From the NCBI RefSeq assembly GCF_001422325.1, contig NZ_LMMR01000001.1, positions 983,886-1,047,885 of the forward strand: a DNA stretch of 64,000 nucleotides, written 5' to 3'. The translations under genes were made by a program, and so were the position numbers. The notes beneath the pieces are model-generated. The model did not search any database, was not told the DNA's origin, and was given only the letters and a program-made list of their open reading frames with translations. Origin of the DNA: Leifsonia sp. Leaf264 (GTDB lineage Bacteria > Actinomycetota > Actinomycetes > Actinomycetales > Microbacteriaceae). Shown here one piece after another: positions 25,238 to 34,131 of this stretch (the first letter of the stretch is position 1; each line of letters opens with the position of its first letter).

Positions 25238-26032
25238 ATGGATCTCGGACTCACTGGCAAGACCGCTGTCGTGACCGGAGCGAGCAAGGGAATAGGACTC
25301 GCGATAACGCAGGCATTGGTCGCCGAAGGCGCGCGAGTCATCGCCGGCGCCCGGTCTTCATCTGCCGAACTCGACATGCTCATCGCGACGGGCGCGGTTC
25401 TGTTCGAGAGCGTCGATCTATCAGAAGCGGATGCTCCGGCGAGGCTCGTCGCGCGATCGGCTGACCTCGGCGGACTCGACATCCTGGTGAACAACGTCGG
25501 CGCGGTCACCCTGCGCTTCGACGGATTCCTGGCAATCACTGACGACGAGTGGTTCGACACCCTCAACCTGAGCTTTCTCGCCGCGGTGCGCACAACGCGC
25601 GCAGCGATACCTCTCCTCATCGAGCGTGGCGGCGGCAATGTGGTGACGATCGGGTCGGTCAACGCGTTCCTGCCCGACCCGCCCGTGGTCGACTACTCGG
25701 CGGCCAAGGCCGCGGTGTGGAACCTGTCGAAGTCGCTCTCCAAGGAGTTCGGCGCCCAGAACCTCCGGTTCAACACCATCAGCCCCGGGCCGGTGGCCAC
25801 CCAGCTCTGGCTCGGTGAGAACGGCGTTGCGGCCACGGCTGCGCGCAGCATGGGCGTCGACTTCGAGACCGCTCGCGACCGCGTGGTCGCGAGCCAGGGC
25901 GGGTTCTCCACGGGCAGGTTCACCCAGCCGTCCGAGGTCGCCGACCTCGCCATCATCCTCGCCAGCAACCGCGCCGGCAACGTCACAGGGGCGGACTTCC
26001 TCATCGATGGCGGACTCATCAAGACCCTCTGA
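25238..26032 (+). CDS. SDR family oxidoreductase
   Basis: 264 residues, classical short-chain dehydrogenase: cofactor motif TGASKGIG near 13-20, NNVG near 87, catalytic Ser in IGSVNAF and YSAAK (Tyr/Lys) near 150. NAD(P)-dependent oxidation or reduction of an unknown alcohol/ketone. It lies 61 bp after the HTH regulator and 28 bp before the alpha/beta hydrolase, so the three may be one transcription unit. Confidence 0.9.
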   Translation: MDLGLTGKTAVVTGASKGIGLAITQALVAEGARVIAGARSSSAELDMLIATGAVLFESVDLSEADAPARLVARSADLGGLDILVNNVGAVTLRFDGFLAITDDEWFDTLNLSFLAAVRTTRAAIPLLIERGGGNVVTIGSVNAFLPDPPVVDYSAAKAAVWNLSKSLSKEFGAQNLRFNTISPGPVATQLWLGENGVAATAARSMGVDFETARDRVVASQGGFSTGRFTQPSEVADLAIILASNRAGNVTGADFLIDGGLIKTL

Positions 26033-26060
26033 TCCACCCGCACACAACCTAGGAGCACGC

Positions 26061-26855
26061 ATGAGCAAGAACGTCGTCTTCATCCACGGACTCTGGATCC
26101 ATTCCAGCGCGTGGCGACCCTGGCAGGATCTGTTCGAACAACAGGGCTACACGACCTCGGCTCCAGGCTGGCCCGGCGATCTGGACACCGTCGAAGCGAC
26201 CCGGGCGACCCCGGAAGGGCTCAACAACCAGGGCATTTCCGAGATCTGCCACTACTACGCCGAGACCATCGCTCAGCTCGATGAGAAGCCGATCGTCGTC
26301 GGGCACTCCTTCGGCGGCCTGATCGCCCAGGAACTGCTCGCGAACGACCTGGTCGCCGCCGCCGTGGCGATCGACCCCGCTCCGATCAAGGGCGTCAAGG
26401 TGCTGCCGTTCGCGCAGCTGAAATCCGGTTTTCCGGTGCTCGGCAACCCCGGCAACAAGTCGCGTACCGTCGCTCTGAACGAGAAGCAGTTCAAGTACGC
26501 CTTCGGCAATGCGATCAGCGATGAGGAATCGGATGCCCTGCACGCTGCCTGGACGATCCCCGGCCCGGGCCGCCCGCTGTTCGAGGACGCGACCGCGAAC
26601 TTCGTGCGCAACTCGCCCGCAGCAGTGGACACCCACACCGCCGTGCGTGGACCGCTTCTGCTGACCTCGGGCACAGAAGACCACACCGTGCCGAAGGTCG
26701 TGACCGCCGCTGTCGCGAAGCTCTACGCCGACAACACCGCTTCAGTGACGGAGTACCACGAGTACGAGGGCAAGGGGCACTCGCTCACCCTCGACGCCGG
26801 ATGGAAAGACGTCGCTGACGACGTTCTCGTTTGGTTGGCGTCCAAGGGGTTCTGA
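26061..26855 (+). CDS. Alpha/beta-fold hydrolase
   Basis: 264 residues, ATG at 26061 with AGGAG seven bases upstream. Oxyanion motif FIHGLW, nucleophile elbow GHSFGG, a late Asp in SGTEDHTVP and a catalytic His in GKGHSLTLD. Cytosolic. Substrate unknown; association with the SDR suggests metabolism of an ester or lactone. No lid domain insertion is evident. Confidence 0.88.
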   Translation: MSKNVVFIHGLWIHSSAWRPWQDLFEQQGYTTSAPGWPGDLDTVEATRATPEGLNNQGISEICHYYAETIAQLDEKPIVVGHSFGGLIAQELLANDLVAAAVAIDPAPIKGVKVLPFAQLKSGFPVLGNPGNKSRTVALNEKQFKYAFGNAISDEESDALHAAWTIPGPGRPLFEDATANFVRNSPAAVDTHTAVRGPLLLTSGTEDHTVPKVVTAAVAKLYADNTASVTEYHEYEGKGHSLTLDAGWKDVADDVLVWLASKGF

Positions 26856-26889
26856 GGTCACCACCGTCGCCCCGAATTGTTCATGTGCG

Positions 26890-26934
26890 AATGCCCTCCC
26901 GGCATTGGCTTCACAACCATCGGGAAGCTTCCCG
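26890..26934. promoter_or_regulatory. Hairpin followed by a 14-bp perfect palindrome
   Basis: A hairpin AATGCC-CTCCC-GGCATT occupies 26890-26906, and CGGGAAGCTTCCCG, a perfect palindrome, occupies 26921-26934, about 28 bases before the peptide start at 26963. The first may end the upstream transcript; the second could be an operator for the peptide/hydrolase unit. Confidence 0.35.
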
Positions 26935-26962
26935 CTGCCCGCGTCACTCTGAGGAGAACCAA

Positions 26963-27043
26963 ATGAACGTCGACATCAACGACCTGAAAGTCGCATCTCG
27001 CTACGGCACATACGCCGAGGACTCAAAGCCGGTGCTCTCATGA
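26963..27043 (+). CDS. 26-residue peptide coupled to the hydrolase gene
   Basis: A small frame (MNVDINDLKVASRYGTYAEDSKPVLS) begins with ATG at 26963 behind a strong GAGGAGA site and ends in TCATGA, whose ATG (27040) starts the next gene. The strong ribosome site and exact coupling suggest it is translated. It may be a leader peptide that feeds ribosomes to the hydrolase start, or the 5' remnant of a deleted gene. Its sequence resembles no signal peptide. Confidence 0.45.
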   Translation: MNVDINDLKVASRYGTYAEDSKPVLS

Positions 27044-27903
27044 TCCGCTCGCTCCCGCGGCGAGCGGGGATGCGAGCGCTTGGCATCTTCGCAGCGTTCG
27101 CGTTGGCTCTCACCGTGCTGCTTCCACACCAGGCGGCCCAAGCCGCCGCGCCCAGCGCACCCGCACAACCCGCCAAGCCCACGATCGTGCTCGTTCACGG
27201 CGCGTGGGCTGACAGTTCGAGTTGGACGCCGGTGACGCTTGCGCTGCAGACCGCGGGCTACACGGTGCTCGTCCCGCCTAACCCGCTCAGAGGCCTGTCG
27301 AGCGATTCCGCGTACCTCAGCGCCTACCTCCAGCAGGCCACGACTGGGCCAGTCGTACTGGTCGGGCACTCCTACGGCGGCGCTGTGATCAGCAACGCAG
27401 CGCTCTCGGACCCGGACGTCGCCGGCCTCGTCTACGTCGATGCATTCGTGCCCGATGTCGGTGAGAGCGTGGGACAGATCGTGGGCGGTTCGTCGTCTGC
27501 CCTCAACGCGGCGGATCCGACCACCGTCTTCAATTTCGTCGCCTACCCCGGCGCACCGACGGGCGACCTCGATGCCTACCTGAAGCCGGCCGCCTTCGAG
27601 CAACTCTTCGCCGGTGACCTCTCCAAGCCGGTGGCGCGTGCGCTCGGCGCCGGCCAGAAGCCGATCACTCTCAGCGCCCTGGGTGAGCCGGCAACCAGTG
27701 CAGCGTGGAAGACCCTCCCGAGCTGGTACGTGCTCGGTAAGTCGGACCTCGTACTGCCGCCGGCGACACAGCTCCAGCAGGCATCGCGAGCCGGGTCCAA
27801 AGTGACTTCGGTGGAATCGTCCCATCTGGCCATGATCTCCAAGCCTCTCGTGGTCACCTCTGTGATCATCGCGGCCGCGAAGGCTGTGGCGGCGAAGCAC
27901 TGA
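27040..27903 (+). CDS. Secreted alpha/beta-fold hydrolase
   Basis: 287 residues. A signal peptide (about 1-36, RRAGMRALGIFAAFALALTVLLPHQAAQAA) precedes an EstC/salicylate-esterase-like hydrolase: LVHGAWADSSSW, GHSYGGAVISNAA nucleophile elbow, and a C-terminal His in SSHLAMIS. It is a close relative in pattern of the cytosolic hydrolase at 54847-55584. Export indicates an extracellular ester substrate. Start overlaps the stop of the 26-residue frame. Confidence 0.87.
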   Translation: MIRSLPRRAGMRALGIFAAFALALTVLLPHQAAQAAAPSAPAQPAKPTIVLVHGAWADSSSWTPVTLALQTAGYTVLVPPNPLRGLSSDSAYLSAYLQQATTGPVVLVGHSYGGAVISNAALSDPDVAGLVYVDAFVPDVGESVGQIVGGSSSALNAADPTTVFNFVAYPGAPTGDLDAYLKPAAFEQLFAGDLSKPVARALGAGQKPITLSALGEPATSAAWKTLPSWYVLGKSDLVLPPATQLQQASRAGSKVTSVESSHLAMISKPLVVTSVIIAAAKAVAAKH

Positions 27904-27911
27904 TCCGACGA

Positions 27912-27949
27912 GGTCAGGGGCGGTGCGATTTTCCGGGTCGCCCCTGACC
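27912..27949 (+). terminator. Probable intrinsic terminator
   Basis: A perfect 11-bp stem, GGTCAGGGGCG at 27912-27922 and CGCCCCTGACC at 27939-27949, lies nine bases after the hydrolase stop. The loop contains ATTTTCC; there is no clear T-tail, as is common in actinobacteria. Confidence 0.6.
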
Positions 27950-28128
27950 GCTGGATCCATGACGCAACACTCGACCCTTTGTTTGGCGGGAACGAGCTGT
28001 GCGCCTCCCTGAAGCAGACCGGCGACAGCGGCTTCTCCGCCAGAAACTGAGTTCAAGACTCAGCTCGCCCGAAGGGCGGTCCTTCATCGGACGTGCGAGC
28101 GGATCGGCCCGCGGGCGGGCGCTTGGCG

Positions 28129-29076
28129 TTACCCGACCGAGTCGCTGACGGGTGGGAATGTCCAGGTCCCGTCGAGGATCTCCTTGCGTGGGCGGTACAT
28201 GCGAACGGCGTAGTTCCAGCCGTCCATGATCGGGATCGTGTTGGGCAGGTTTCCGTTGCCGAATCTGATCGTGGTGGAGCCATCGTCGTTCTTCGCCGCG
28301 GTCACGCTGTTGATGCTGTAAACGCCCTTCTCGTTCTTCTCGAAGAAGCCGGCTTTGTTGTAGACCGAGATGGACCAGAACGCGTCCACGGGCACATCGC
28401 CGACGGTCAGTTCGTAGGTGCCGACCGGCAGGTTCGGTTCGATCGTCGCGTATCTTGCTTCCTCGTCAGGGAGGCCGCCCCACCCGTTCGCTGTCGCGAT
28501 CAGGTGCAGCACCGGGTCGACCTCGTCGCGCTTTCCAAAGCCATGGGCGAACTTCGTCAGGTGACGGGAGAGCGTCAGCAGTGCGTCGCGGACGGTGTCG
28601 AACGAGTCCTTGTCGTACACGGGCATCGAGAAGTCCTCCGTAGAGGACGTTTCGATCTTCAGCCCGTCCTGCAGGGCGTTGACCGCGGCAACGTCGGCCG
28701 GATCCGCCGGGTCGATCAGGATGCGGGATGCCACGAGTACCCATGGGGTGTCGAACTCGCTCGTCGTGAGGTCGTACGTGCCTCCGGAATGGAACACCCG
28801 GTTGATGTAGTGGTCTTCATTGACCACCATCACGGACATGTAGCGGTCGCCCGCATCCGGCAGTGTGAGGGTTGCACCGTCGCGGAGGTCCACGATCGCG
28901 AGACTGTAGAGCGTGTCGCGGTTCTGCCGGATCACCCGCTGGTCGTCGATCGAGCCCGGCTCGCGATCGTGATGCCAGCGGTTCGTTCCGCCTGCCCTCT
29001 CGGCCAAGCTCGCGAACATGCGGTCCGTCTCCGCGCGCGGGAAGTTCTCCACAGTCACAGCAATCGCATCAGCCAT
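28129..29076 (-). CDS. DUF1254/DUF1214 domain protein
   Basis: 315 residues, ATG at 29076 behind GGAGAG. The N-terminal half matches DUF1254 (RVIRQNRDTLYSLAIVDLRDGATLTLPDAGDRYMSVMVVNEDHYI) and the C-terminal half DUF1214 (FWSISVYNKAGFFEKNEKGVYSINSVTA...GWNYAVRMYRPRKEILDGTWTFP). No signal peptide is seen. Function of the family is not known. A longer paralogue is at 59979-61361. Confidence 0.82.
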   Translation of the reverse strand: MADAIAVTVENFPRAETDRMFASLAERAGGTNRWHHDREPGSIDDQRVIRQNRDTLYSLAIVDLRDGATLTLPDAGDRYMSVMVVNEDHYINRVFHSGGTYDLTTSEFDTPWVLVASRILIDPADPADVAAVNALQDGLKIETSSTEDFSMPVYDKDSFDTVRDALLTLSRHLTKFAHGFGKRDEVDPVLHLIATANGWGGLPDEEARYATIEPNLPVGTYELTVGDVPVDAFWSISVYNKAGFFEKNEKGVYSINSVTAAKNDDGSTTIRFGNGNLPNTIPIMDGWNYAVRMYRPRKEILDGTWTFPPVSDSVG

Positions 29077-29264
29077 CAGCTCTCCGTCCCACCCACATCA
29101 TGCCCACAACCACTCATGCCGCGCCAGACACGCGGGCGTAACTCGGACCGCTCAATGACCGCAAGCCGGTCCCTCACCGGACGTCCGGAAGCCGATCCGC
29201 CAACGGGCGACCGACGTTGGCATGCTCACCCGCATCGTGACTTGCACATCAGATCGACGGTTCT

Positions 29265-29435
29265 GTGGCAGCCTTCACCGTCTTCATCGTTGCCGTGCTG
29301 GTTGCCCTGAAGACACAACCCGATCAGCGCTTCCTGCCGAACGTGGGCGAATGGCTTGTGACCGACCCGGGCTTCGCACTGCGCAACTGTTTACCTTCCG
29401 CCTCTGGTTCACGGAGCGACTCGTGCATAGGGTGA
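29265..29435 (+). pseudogene. Possible gene remnant or small membrane ORF
   Basis: A 56-codon frame from a GTG at 29265 reads VAAFTVFIVAVLVALKTQPDQRFLPNVGEWLVTDPGFALRNC, with one hydrophobic segment, then a less natural tail. No ribosome site precedes it. It looks like the fragment of a membrane protein gene. The rest of 29077-29471 shows no gene and should hold the promoters of the two divergent flanking genes. Confidence 0.3.
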
Positions 29436-29471
29436 GGGGAATCGTGCGTGTTGAGAGAAGAGAGTGCCTCG

Positions 29472-31832
29472 ATGACTGATGTGCCCCGCCAGGTCCTGCC
29501 GATTCCGGATGTCAGGCCGGTGAGTCTCACCACCTATACGACGAAGGATCCCGACACGAAGTTCCCACCGATCACACCCCTGCGTCCGCCCGCCGGCGCT
29601 CCGAACGTGCTCGTGATCCTGCTGGACGACGTCGGCTTCGGCGCATCGAGCGCTTTCGGCGGTCCCTGCGCAACGCCGACAGCGGAGCGGCTGGCGGCAT
29701 CCGGGCTCAAGTACAACCGGTTCCACACCACAGCCCTGTGTTCGCCTACACGGGCCGCGCTTCTCTCGGGTCGGAATCACCACGCTGTGGGCATGGGTGC
29801 GATCACCGAGATGGCCACTTCGGCCCCGGGCTACAACTCTCTTCGCCCGAACACATGCGCCCCTCTCGCGGAGATCCTGAGACTGAACGGCTACTCGACA
29901 GCCCAGATCGGCAAGTGCCACGAGGTTCCGGTCTTCGAGTCGAGCCCGATCGGTCCATTCGATCACTGGCCGCATCCGGGTGGAGGCTTCGAGTACTTCT
30001 ACGGCTTCATCGGTGGTGAGAACAACCAGTGGTATCCCGCGCTGTACGAGCAGACGACGCCGGTCGAACCCTGGGGAACGCCGGAGGAGGGCTACCACCT
30101 GATGGGGGACCTGGCCGATCACACCATCTCGTGGATCAGGCAGCAGAAGTCGATGGCGCCCGACAAACCGTTCTTCACTTACCTCGCGCCGGGTGCGACG
30201 CACGCGCCGCACCACGTTCCCGAGGAGTGGATCGCCAAGTACAAGGGTCGCTTCGACGCCGGATGGGACGCCCTGCGCGACGAGATGTTCGCCCGCCAGA
30301 AGGCTCTCGGCGTGATCCCCGAGGACACCGTGCTCACGGCCCGCCCAGGCGAGATCCCGGCCTGGGACGACCAGCCCGAGGAGCTGAAGCCCGTGCTCGC
30401 TCGGCAGATGGAGGTCTACGCGGCCTTCCTCGAATACGCCGACCACCACGTCGGACGGGTCATCGACTCGCTCGATGATCTCGGCATCCTCGACGACACC
30501 CTCGTGTACTACATCATCGGCGACAACGGCGCATCGGGCGAGGGCACGTTGATCGGTACGACCAACGAGATCATGGTCTCCGAGGCCCCCGACCTCTCGA
30601 CGCCCGAGTGGCTCATCGACCGGATCGACGACCTCGGCAGCCCCCGCGCCTACAACCACTACGCCGTGGGCTGGGCGCACGCCATGGACACGCCCTACCA
30701 GTGGACCAAGCAGATCGCCTCGCACTTCGGCGGCACCCGCAACGGCACCATCGTGCACTGGCCGAGCCGGATCGAGTCGGCCGGCGAGGTGCGCGAGCAG
30801 TTCCACCACGTGATCGACGTGGTCCCGACGGTGCTCGAGGCCGCCGGCATCCCGTTCCCGACGGCGGTCAACGGCGTTCAGCAGGAGCCGCTGCACGGGG
30901 TGAGCATGGCCTACAGCTTCGACGATGAGAAGGCCGCCGAGCGGCACGAGACCCAGTACTTCGAGATGATGTGCAACCGCGGCATCTACCACAAGGGCTG
31001 GACCGCGGTCACGAAGCACGCGACGCCGTGGGAGTTCTCCGGGCGCAGTGAAGACGTCGACGCCGATGTGTGGGAGTTGTACGACACCAACGTCGACTGG
31101 TCGCAGTCGAACGACCTCGCCGCCGAGATGCCCGACAAGCTCAAGTCCCTGCAGCGCCTCTTCGAGCTCGAGGCCGGCAAGTACAACGTGTTCCCGCTCG
31201 AGCCGCGATTCGCCGAACGATTCAACGCGGATCTCGCCGGCCGACCGAACCCAGTGGTCGGCAACACCCAGATGCTGTTCGGCGGGATGCGCCGCCTGCA
31301 GGAGAACGTGGTCATCAACATCCGCAACAAGTCTCACGCGGTGACGGCCGAGATCACGGTTCCGGATGCCGGAGCATCCGGTGTCATCATCGCCCAGGGT
31401 GGCAGCACCGGTGGCTGGTCGCTGTACGCACTAGACGGGAAGCTGCGGTACGCCTACAACTTCACCGGGGCGCGCTACTACTACGTCGGCGCCGAAGCCG
31501 ATCTGCCGGCAGGCACGCACCAGGTTCGCATGGAGTTCGCCTACGACGGCGGCGGTATTGGCAAGGGCGGAGACGTCACCCTCTACGTCGATGGCGCGCC
31601 GGTCGGATCCGGGCGAGTCGAGCGCACGCACTGGGGCATCTTCTCCATGGACGAGACGACCGAGGTCGGCAGCGATGCAGGAGCGCCCGTCTCGGAGGAG
31701 TACGGGCCGTCGGGCAACGACTTCGCAGGCAAGGTGGCATGGGTCCAGCTGGACATTGATGAGGCTGCCGAGGACCTCGACCACCTCATCTCACCCGAGG
31801 AGCGATTCCGCGTCGCCATGGCAAAACAGTAG
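29472..31832 (+). CDS. Arylsulfatase (type I formylglycine sulfatase)
   Basis: 786 residues from the ATG at 29472. The active-site motif is C90-S-P-T-R-A, in which Cys is converted to formylglycine; metal ligands include LDD (52-53), GKCHE and a later GDNGASGEGT. The C-terminal ~200 residues carry a beta-sandwich (GGWSLYALDGKLRYAYNF...GTHQVRMEFAYDGGG) typical of large arylsulfatases. No signal peptide, so it is probably cytosolic. It hydrolyses sulfate esters, releasing sulfate. No dedicated formylglycine-generating enzyme is encoded nearby. Confidence 0.9.
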   Translation: MTDVPRQVLPIPDVRPVSLTTYTTKDPDTKFPPITPLRPPAGAPNVLVILLDDVGFGASSAFGGPCATPTAERLAASGLKYNRFHTTALCSPTRAALLSGRNHHAVGMGAITEMATSAPGYNSLRPNTCAPLAEILRLNGYSTAQIGKCHEVPVFESSPIGPFDHWPHPGGGFEYFYGFIGGENNQWYPALYEQTTPVEPWGTPEEGYHLMGDLADHTISWIRQQKSMAPDKPFFTYLAPGATHAPHHVPEEWIAKYKGRFDAGWDALRDEMFARQKALGVIPEDTVLTARPGEIPAWDDQPEELKPVLARQMEVYAAFLEYADHHVGRVIDSLDDLGILDDTLVYYIIGDNGASGEGTLIGTTNEIMVSEAPDLSTPEWLIDRIDDLGSPRAYNHYAVGWAHAMDTPYQWTKQIASHFGGTRNGTIVHWPSRIESAGEVREQFHHVIDVVPTVLEAAGIPFPTAVNGVQQEPLHGVSMAYSFDDEKAAERHETQYFEMMCNRGIYHKGWTAVTKHATPWEFSGRSEDVDADVWELYDTNVDWSQSNDLAAEMPDKLKSLQRLFELEAGKYNVFPLEPRFAERFNADLAGRPNPVVGNTQMLFGGMRRLQENVVINIRNKSHAVTAEITVPDAGASGVIIAQGGSTGGWSLYALDGKLRYAYNFTGARYYYVGAEADLPAGTHQVRMEFAYDGGGIGKGGDVTLYVDGAPVGSGRVERTHWGIFSMDETTEVGSDAGAPVSEEYGPSGNDFAGKVAWVQLDIDEAAEDLDHLISPEERFRVAMAKQ

Positions 31833-31942
31833 GGGTTCGGCCCTCATGGGCGGTCCGCGCGGTCATACAACCGTGCGCCCAGCGCGCGCCTCGAAGTCAG
31901 TCTGAGTGAACCACTAGCATCGCCGGGTCCTGGGTCTCGCTA

Positions 31943-32404
31943 TCAACCCGAAAGAGTCGCGTCTCGCTGCCATTCGGATGGCTCCACGAGGACGTTGACT
32001 CCTACGAGCTGCTCATCGTCCTTCGCGACCGCGCCGTCGGGCACGAGTTTGAACGTGGTGTCATCCTGAAGGCTGACCGCGAGGCTGGGGCCGCCGCGAC
32101 CCACCAGCCAGCTGTCATTGTTCTCCGGGCTCGTGTTGACGAGGAGGCAATGCGAGCGCCCGTCGACAGAGCTGCCGATGAAGATCGGCAGCTCGTCGAA
32201 CTCCCCGACGAACCGGGTGGATTCTTCTTTCACGCCGTCCAGCACTCGTGGTGGAACGACGCCGACGAGCTGATCCGCGTCTGTTTGGGCTCGCTCCAGA
32301 TCCGAGTAGCTCGAACCCCCGCTGCTCACACACCCGGCCAAGGTGAAGACGCACCCCAGCATCACTCCGATAAGGAGTGGTATTCGAGCTGCAACCCGCA
32401 TCAT
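31943..32404 (-). CDS. Lipoprotein of unknown function
   Basis: 153 residues with a signal sequence ending in the lipobox FTLAGC, hence a lipidated surface protein. The mature part is a small domain (SDLERAQTDADQLVGVVPPRVLDGVKEESTRFVGEFDELPIFIGSS). Not recognised. Convergent with the arylsulfatase gene. Confidence 0.75.
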   Translation of the reverse strand: MMRVAARIPLLIGVMLGCVFTLAGCVSSGGSSYSDLERAQTDADQLVGVVPPRVLDGVKEESTRFVGEFDELPIFIGSSVDGRSHCLLVNTSPENNDSWLVGRGGPSLAVSLQDDTTFKLVPDGAVAKDDEQLVGVNVLVEPSEWQRDATLSG

Positions 32405-32474
32405 CGGCCGACCATATCGCCTGGCACGCGGGCTACAAGTGAGTCGACGGGGCGATTCGACGATCTCGGCGTAC

Positions 32475-32756
32475 CTAGCCCTGATCAGCGGCCCATTGTC
32501 CGAGCGCGATGATCGCCGGGCGCAGGGCGAGCCCGCGATCGGTCAGCGCGTAGGCACGGGTGTTGTGCCGGAGGGGCAGACGGTGCAGCACGCCAGCCGC
32601 TTCGAGCTCACGCAACCGGGTCGCGAGCATGTTCGTCCCCATCCCGAGGTCGCGCTGCAGGTCGCCGTATCGTTGCGGCCCGTCGAGCAGCCGCTCCACG
32701 ATGAGCAGGGCCCACCGTGCTCCGACGATGTCGAGGGCTGCGGCGAGGTCGCTCAC
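32475..32756 (-). CDS. HxlR-family transcriptional regulator
   Basis: 93 residues from the GTG at 32756, overlapping the stop of the VOC gene by four bases. The HxlR winged helix is clear: LDIVGARWALLIVERLLDGPQRYGDLQRDLGMGTNMLATRLRELEAAGVLHRLPL...AYALTDRGLALRPAIIALGQWA. The N-terminus is short and lacks the usual Cys. It probably regulates its own operon through the palindrome at 33165-33185. Confidence 0.88.
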   Translation of the reverse strand: MSDLAAALDIVGARWALLIVERLLDGPQRYGDLQRDLGMGTNMLATRLRELEAAGVLHRLPLRHNTRAYALTDRGLALRPAIIALGQWAADQG

Positions 32757-33157
32757 GCGATCGGATCGGCGTCCGGCTTCATCCAGAACGGCGAGTAGTG
32801 GTAGCCGTCAGGGTCATCGAACTGGCGCTGGTACATGAAGGGGTAGTCATCGATGTCACCGACACGACCGCCGGCAGCGCCGGCGCGTTCGACGAGTTCA
32901 TCGACAGCCTCCCGGCTGCCGAGGTCGAACGAGACCGTCACTTTCGAGGGGGTGTCGGGCCCGCCGACCAACTCCTCGGTAGCGCCGACGCTCGCGTACA
33001 TCTCGCGGCTGCCGAGCATGACGTACTGTTCGGGCGCAATCGCGAAGCACGACACGTTGTGATCTGACATCTCGGCGTTCAGAGTCCAACCGAGGGCGGT
33101 GTAGAAGGCAGTCGCGCGCTCGACATTCTCGACAGGGCAGGTGATGAAAAGGCTCAT
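32753..33157 (-). CDS. VOC (glyoxalase/bleomycin-resistance fold) protein
   Basis: 134 residues from the ATG at 33157. Fold pattern: LFITCPVENVERATAFYTALGWTLNAEMSD...SCFAIAPEQYVMLGS and a C-terminal half ending ...MYQRQFDDPDGYHYSPFWMKP, as in PhnB-like/VOC enzymes. The metal ligands are not complete enough to call a reaction. It is co-transcribed with the HxlR regulator. Confidence 0.85.
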   Translation of the reverse strand: MSLFITCPVENVERATAFYTALGWTLNAEMSDHNVSCFAIAPEQYVMLGSREMYASVGATEELVGGPDTPSKVTVSFDLGSREAVDELVERAGAAGGRVGDIDDYPFMYQRQFDDPDGYHYSPFWMKPDADPIA

Positions 33158-33164
33158 GCAGCCA

Positions 33165-33185
33165 ACACTTCCAAAATGAAAGTGT
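33165..33185. promoter_or_regulatory. Palindromic operator candidate for HxlR regulator
   Basis: ACACTT at 33165-33170 and AAAGTGT at 33179-33185 form a 21-bp near-perfect palindrome, 8-28 bases upstream of the VOC start. Size and position fit an autoregulatory operator of the HxlR protein encoded in the same operon. Inference from symmetry only. Confidence 0.5.
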
Positions 33186-33278
33186 GATGTCAAGACCTCG
33201 GCCACATCCGTGGTCAGCATCCAGGGTCGTCGTTGATTCACGCGAGAACTGCCGCCCGGCATGACGACTGGCCGTGCC

Positions 33279-33650
33279 TCAACGCACCCACCGTGTGACG
33301 GCGTCGACGATGTCAGAGGGATCCCGGTTGAAGGCGATGGGTGCACCGGGAGCGTGTTGCCGGATGAGGTTGACGGTCACCTCGAACACCTCGAGCAGTT
33401 CTTCAGCTTTTCGGATGCCTCCCCCGACGACGACGCAGTCCCAGGCGTGGGCGCTCAACGCAGCAGTGACCACCGCTGGAATGTCATCGCCGTCGAGCCC
33501 GAGGAGACAGTTCTGCACCTCGAGGCCTACTTCGGCGTATCGCGAGGTGGACCTCTCGATCGCTTCGGCTACGGGTCTGGGGTCCCAGGGACCGGGAACC
33601 CGATACGGGTCTAGCCCGATCACCAGAATCCGCGGTGTCGCGGCATCCAT
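33279..33650 (-). CDS. Conserved hypothetical protein with Rossmann-like layout
   Basis: 123 residues from the ATG at 33650. It alternates strands and helices: ILVIGLDPYRVPGPWDPRPVAEAIER, QNCLLGLDGDDIPAVVTAALSAHAWDCVVVGGGIRKAEELLEVFEVTVNLIRQHAPGAPIAFN. The GGGIRK glycine turn suggests ligand or nucleotide binding. I do not know the family name. Probably a cytosolic stand-alone protein. Confidence 0.75.
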   Translation of the reverse strand: MDAATPRILVIGLDPYRVPGPWDPRPVAEAIERSTSRYAEVGLEVQNCLLGLDGDDIPAVVTAALSAHAWDCVVVGGGIRKAEELLEVFEVTVNLIRQHAPGAPIAFNRDPSDIVDAVTRWVR

Positions 33651-33717
33651 GATCCCGAGCGTAGTCGCCGCTCGTCGGCGGTCGCTCAGCGCGGCTGATG
33701 GTGCACGCCGCACGTCC

Positions 33718-34131
33718 TCAGCCGGCGGGAGCGGCATCCTTCGGGGGATTGAAGACGAATTCGATGCGGATGCCGTTCTCGTCCTCGAGGAACGACGCAT
33801 AATAGCGGTCGTTGAACCGCGGGTAGAGCTTCGGGTCTCGCACGACCGTCCAACCGGCGTCCACCGCAGCCGCATGCAACCCGTCGACGTCGTCGCGCGA
33901 ATCGACCGAAAAAGCCAGGTGCTGCCACCCGACGCGTCCGTGGACGTGCGGGCCGGAGCCGGTCTCGCGCGCCTGGAAGATGATGAACTCGACCTCGCCC
34001 TCGCGATACCAGGAAACCGATCCGTCGCCGTCCGTGCGCTCGAATCCGAGCCCCGCCATGATGGGGCCGAATTGAGCGATGGAGCGGTCGAGGTTCTCGA
34101 CGGAAATTCCGAGGTGATCGAACACAGGCAT
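33718..34131 (-). CDS. VOC family protein (glyoxalase superfamily)
   Basis: 137 residues from the ATG at 34131 (MPVFDHLGISVENLDRSIAQF). Two beta-alpha-beta-beta-beta units are visible, with candidate metal ligands His6, His in WQHLAFSVDSRDDVDGLH and Glu in EDENGIRIEFVF, as in glyoxalase I/dioxygenase-type VOC proteins. Substrate unknown. Confidence 0.85.
   Translation of the reverse strand: MPVFDHLGISVENLDRSIAQFGPIMAGLGFERTDGDGSVSWYREGEVEFIIFQARETGSGPHVHGRVGWQHLAFSVDSRDDVDGLHAAAVDAGWTVVRDPKLYPRFNDRYYASFLEDENGIRIEFVFNPPKDAAPAG

Noticed and set aside
25980..26010. Further NGTCACA boxes inside genes (for example near 25985, 58520 and 59798)
   Set aside because: They lack GGTC at the 16-base distance, so they do not belong to the ECF41-type set.
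28093..29310. 405-codon plus-strand frame opposite the DUF1254 gene
   Set aside because: Arg/His/Val-rich shadow of a clear DUF1254/DUF1214 protein on the minus strand.
29409..31337. 642-codon minus-strand frame opposite the arylsulfatase
   Set aside because: The plus strand carries an intact formylglycine sulfatase; the antisense frame has no recognisable domain.
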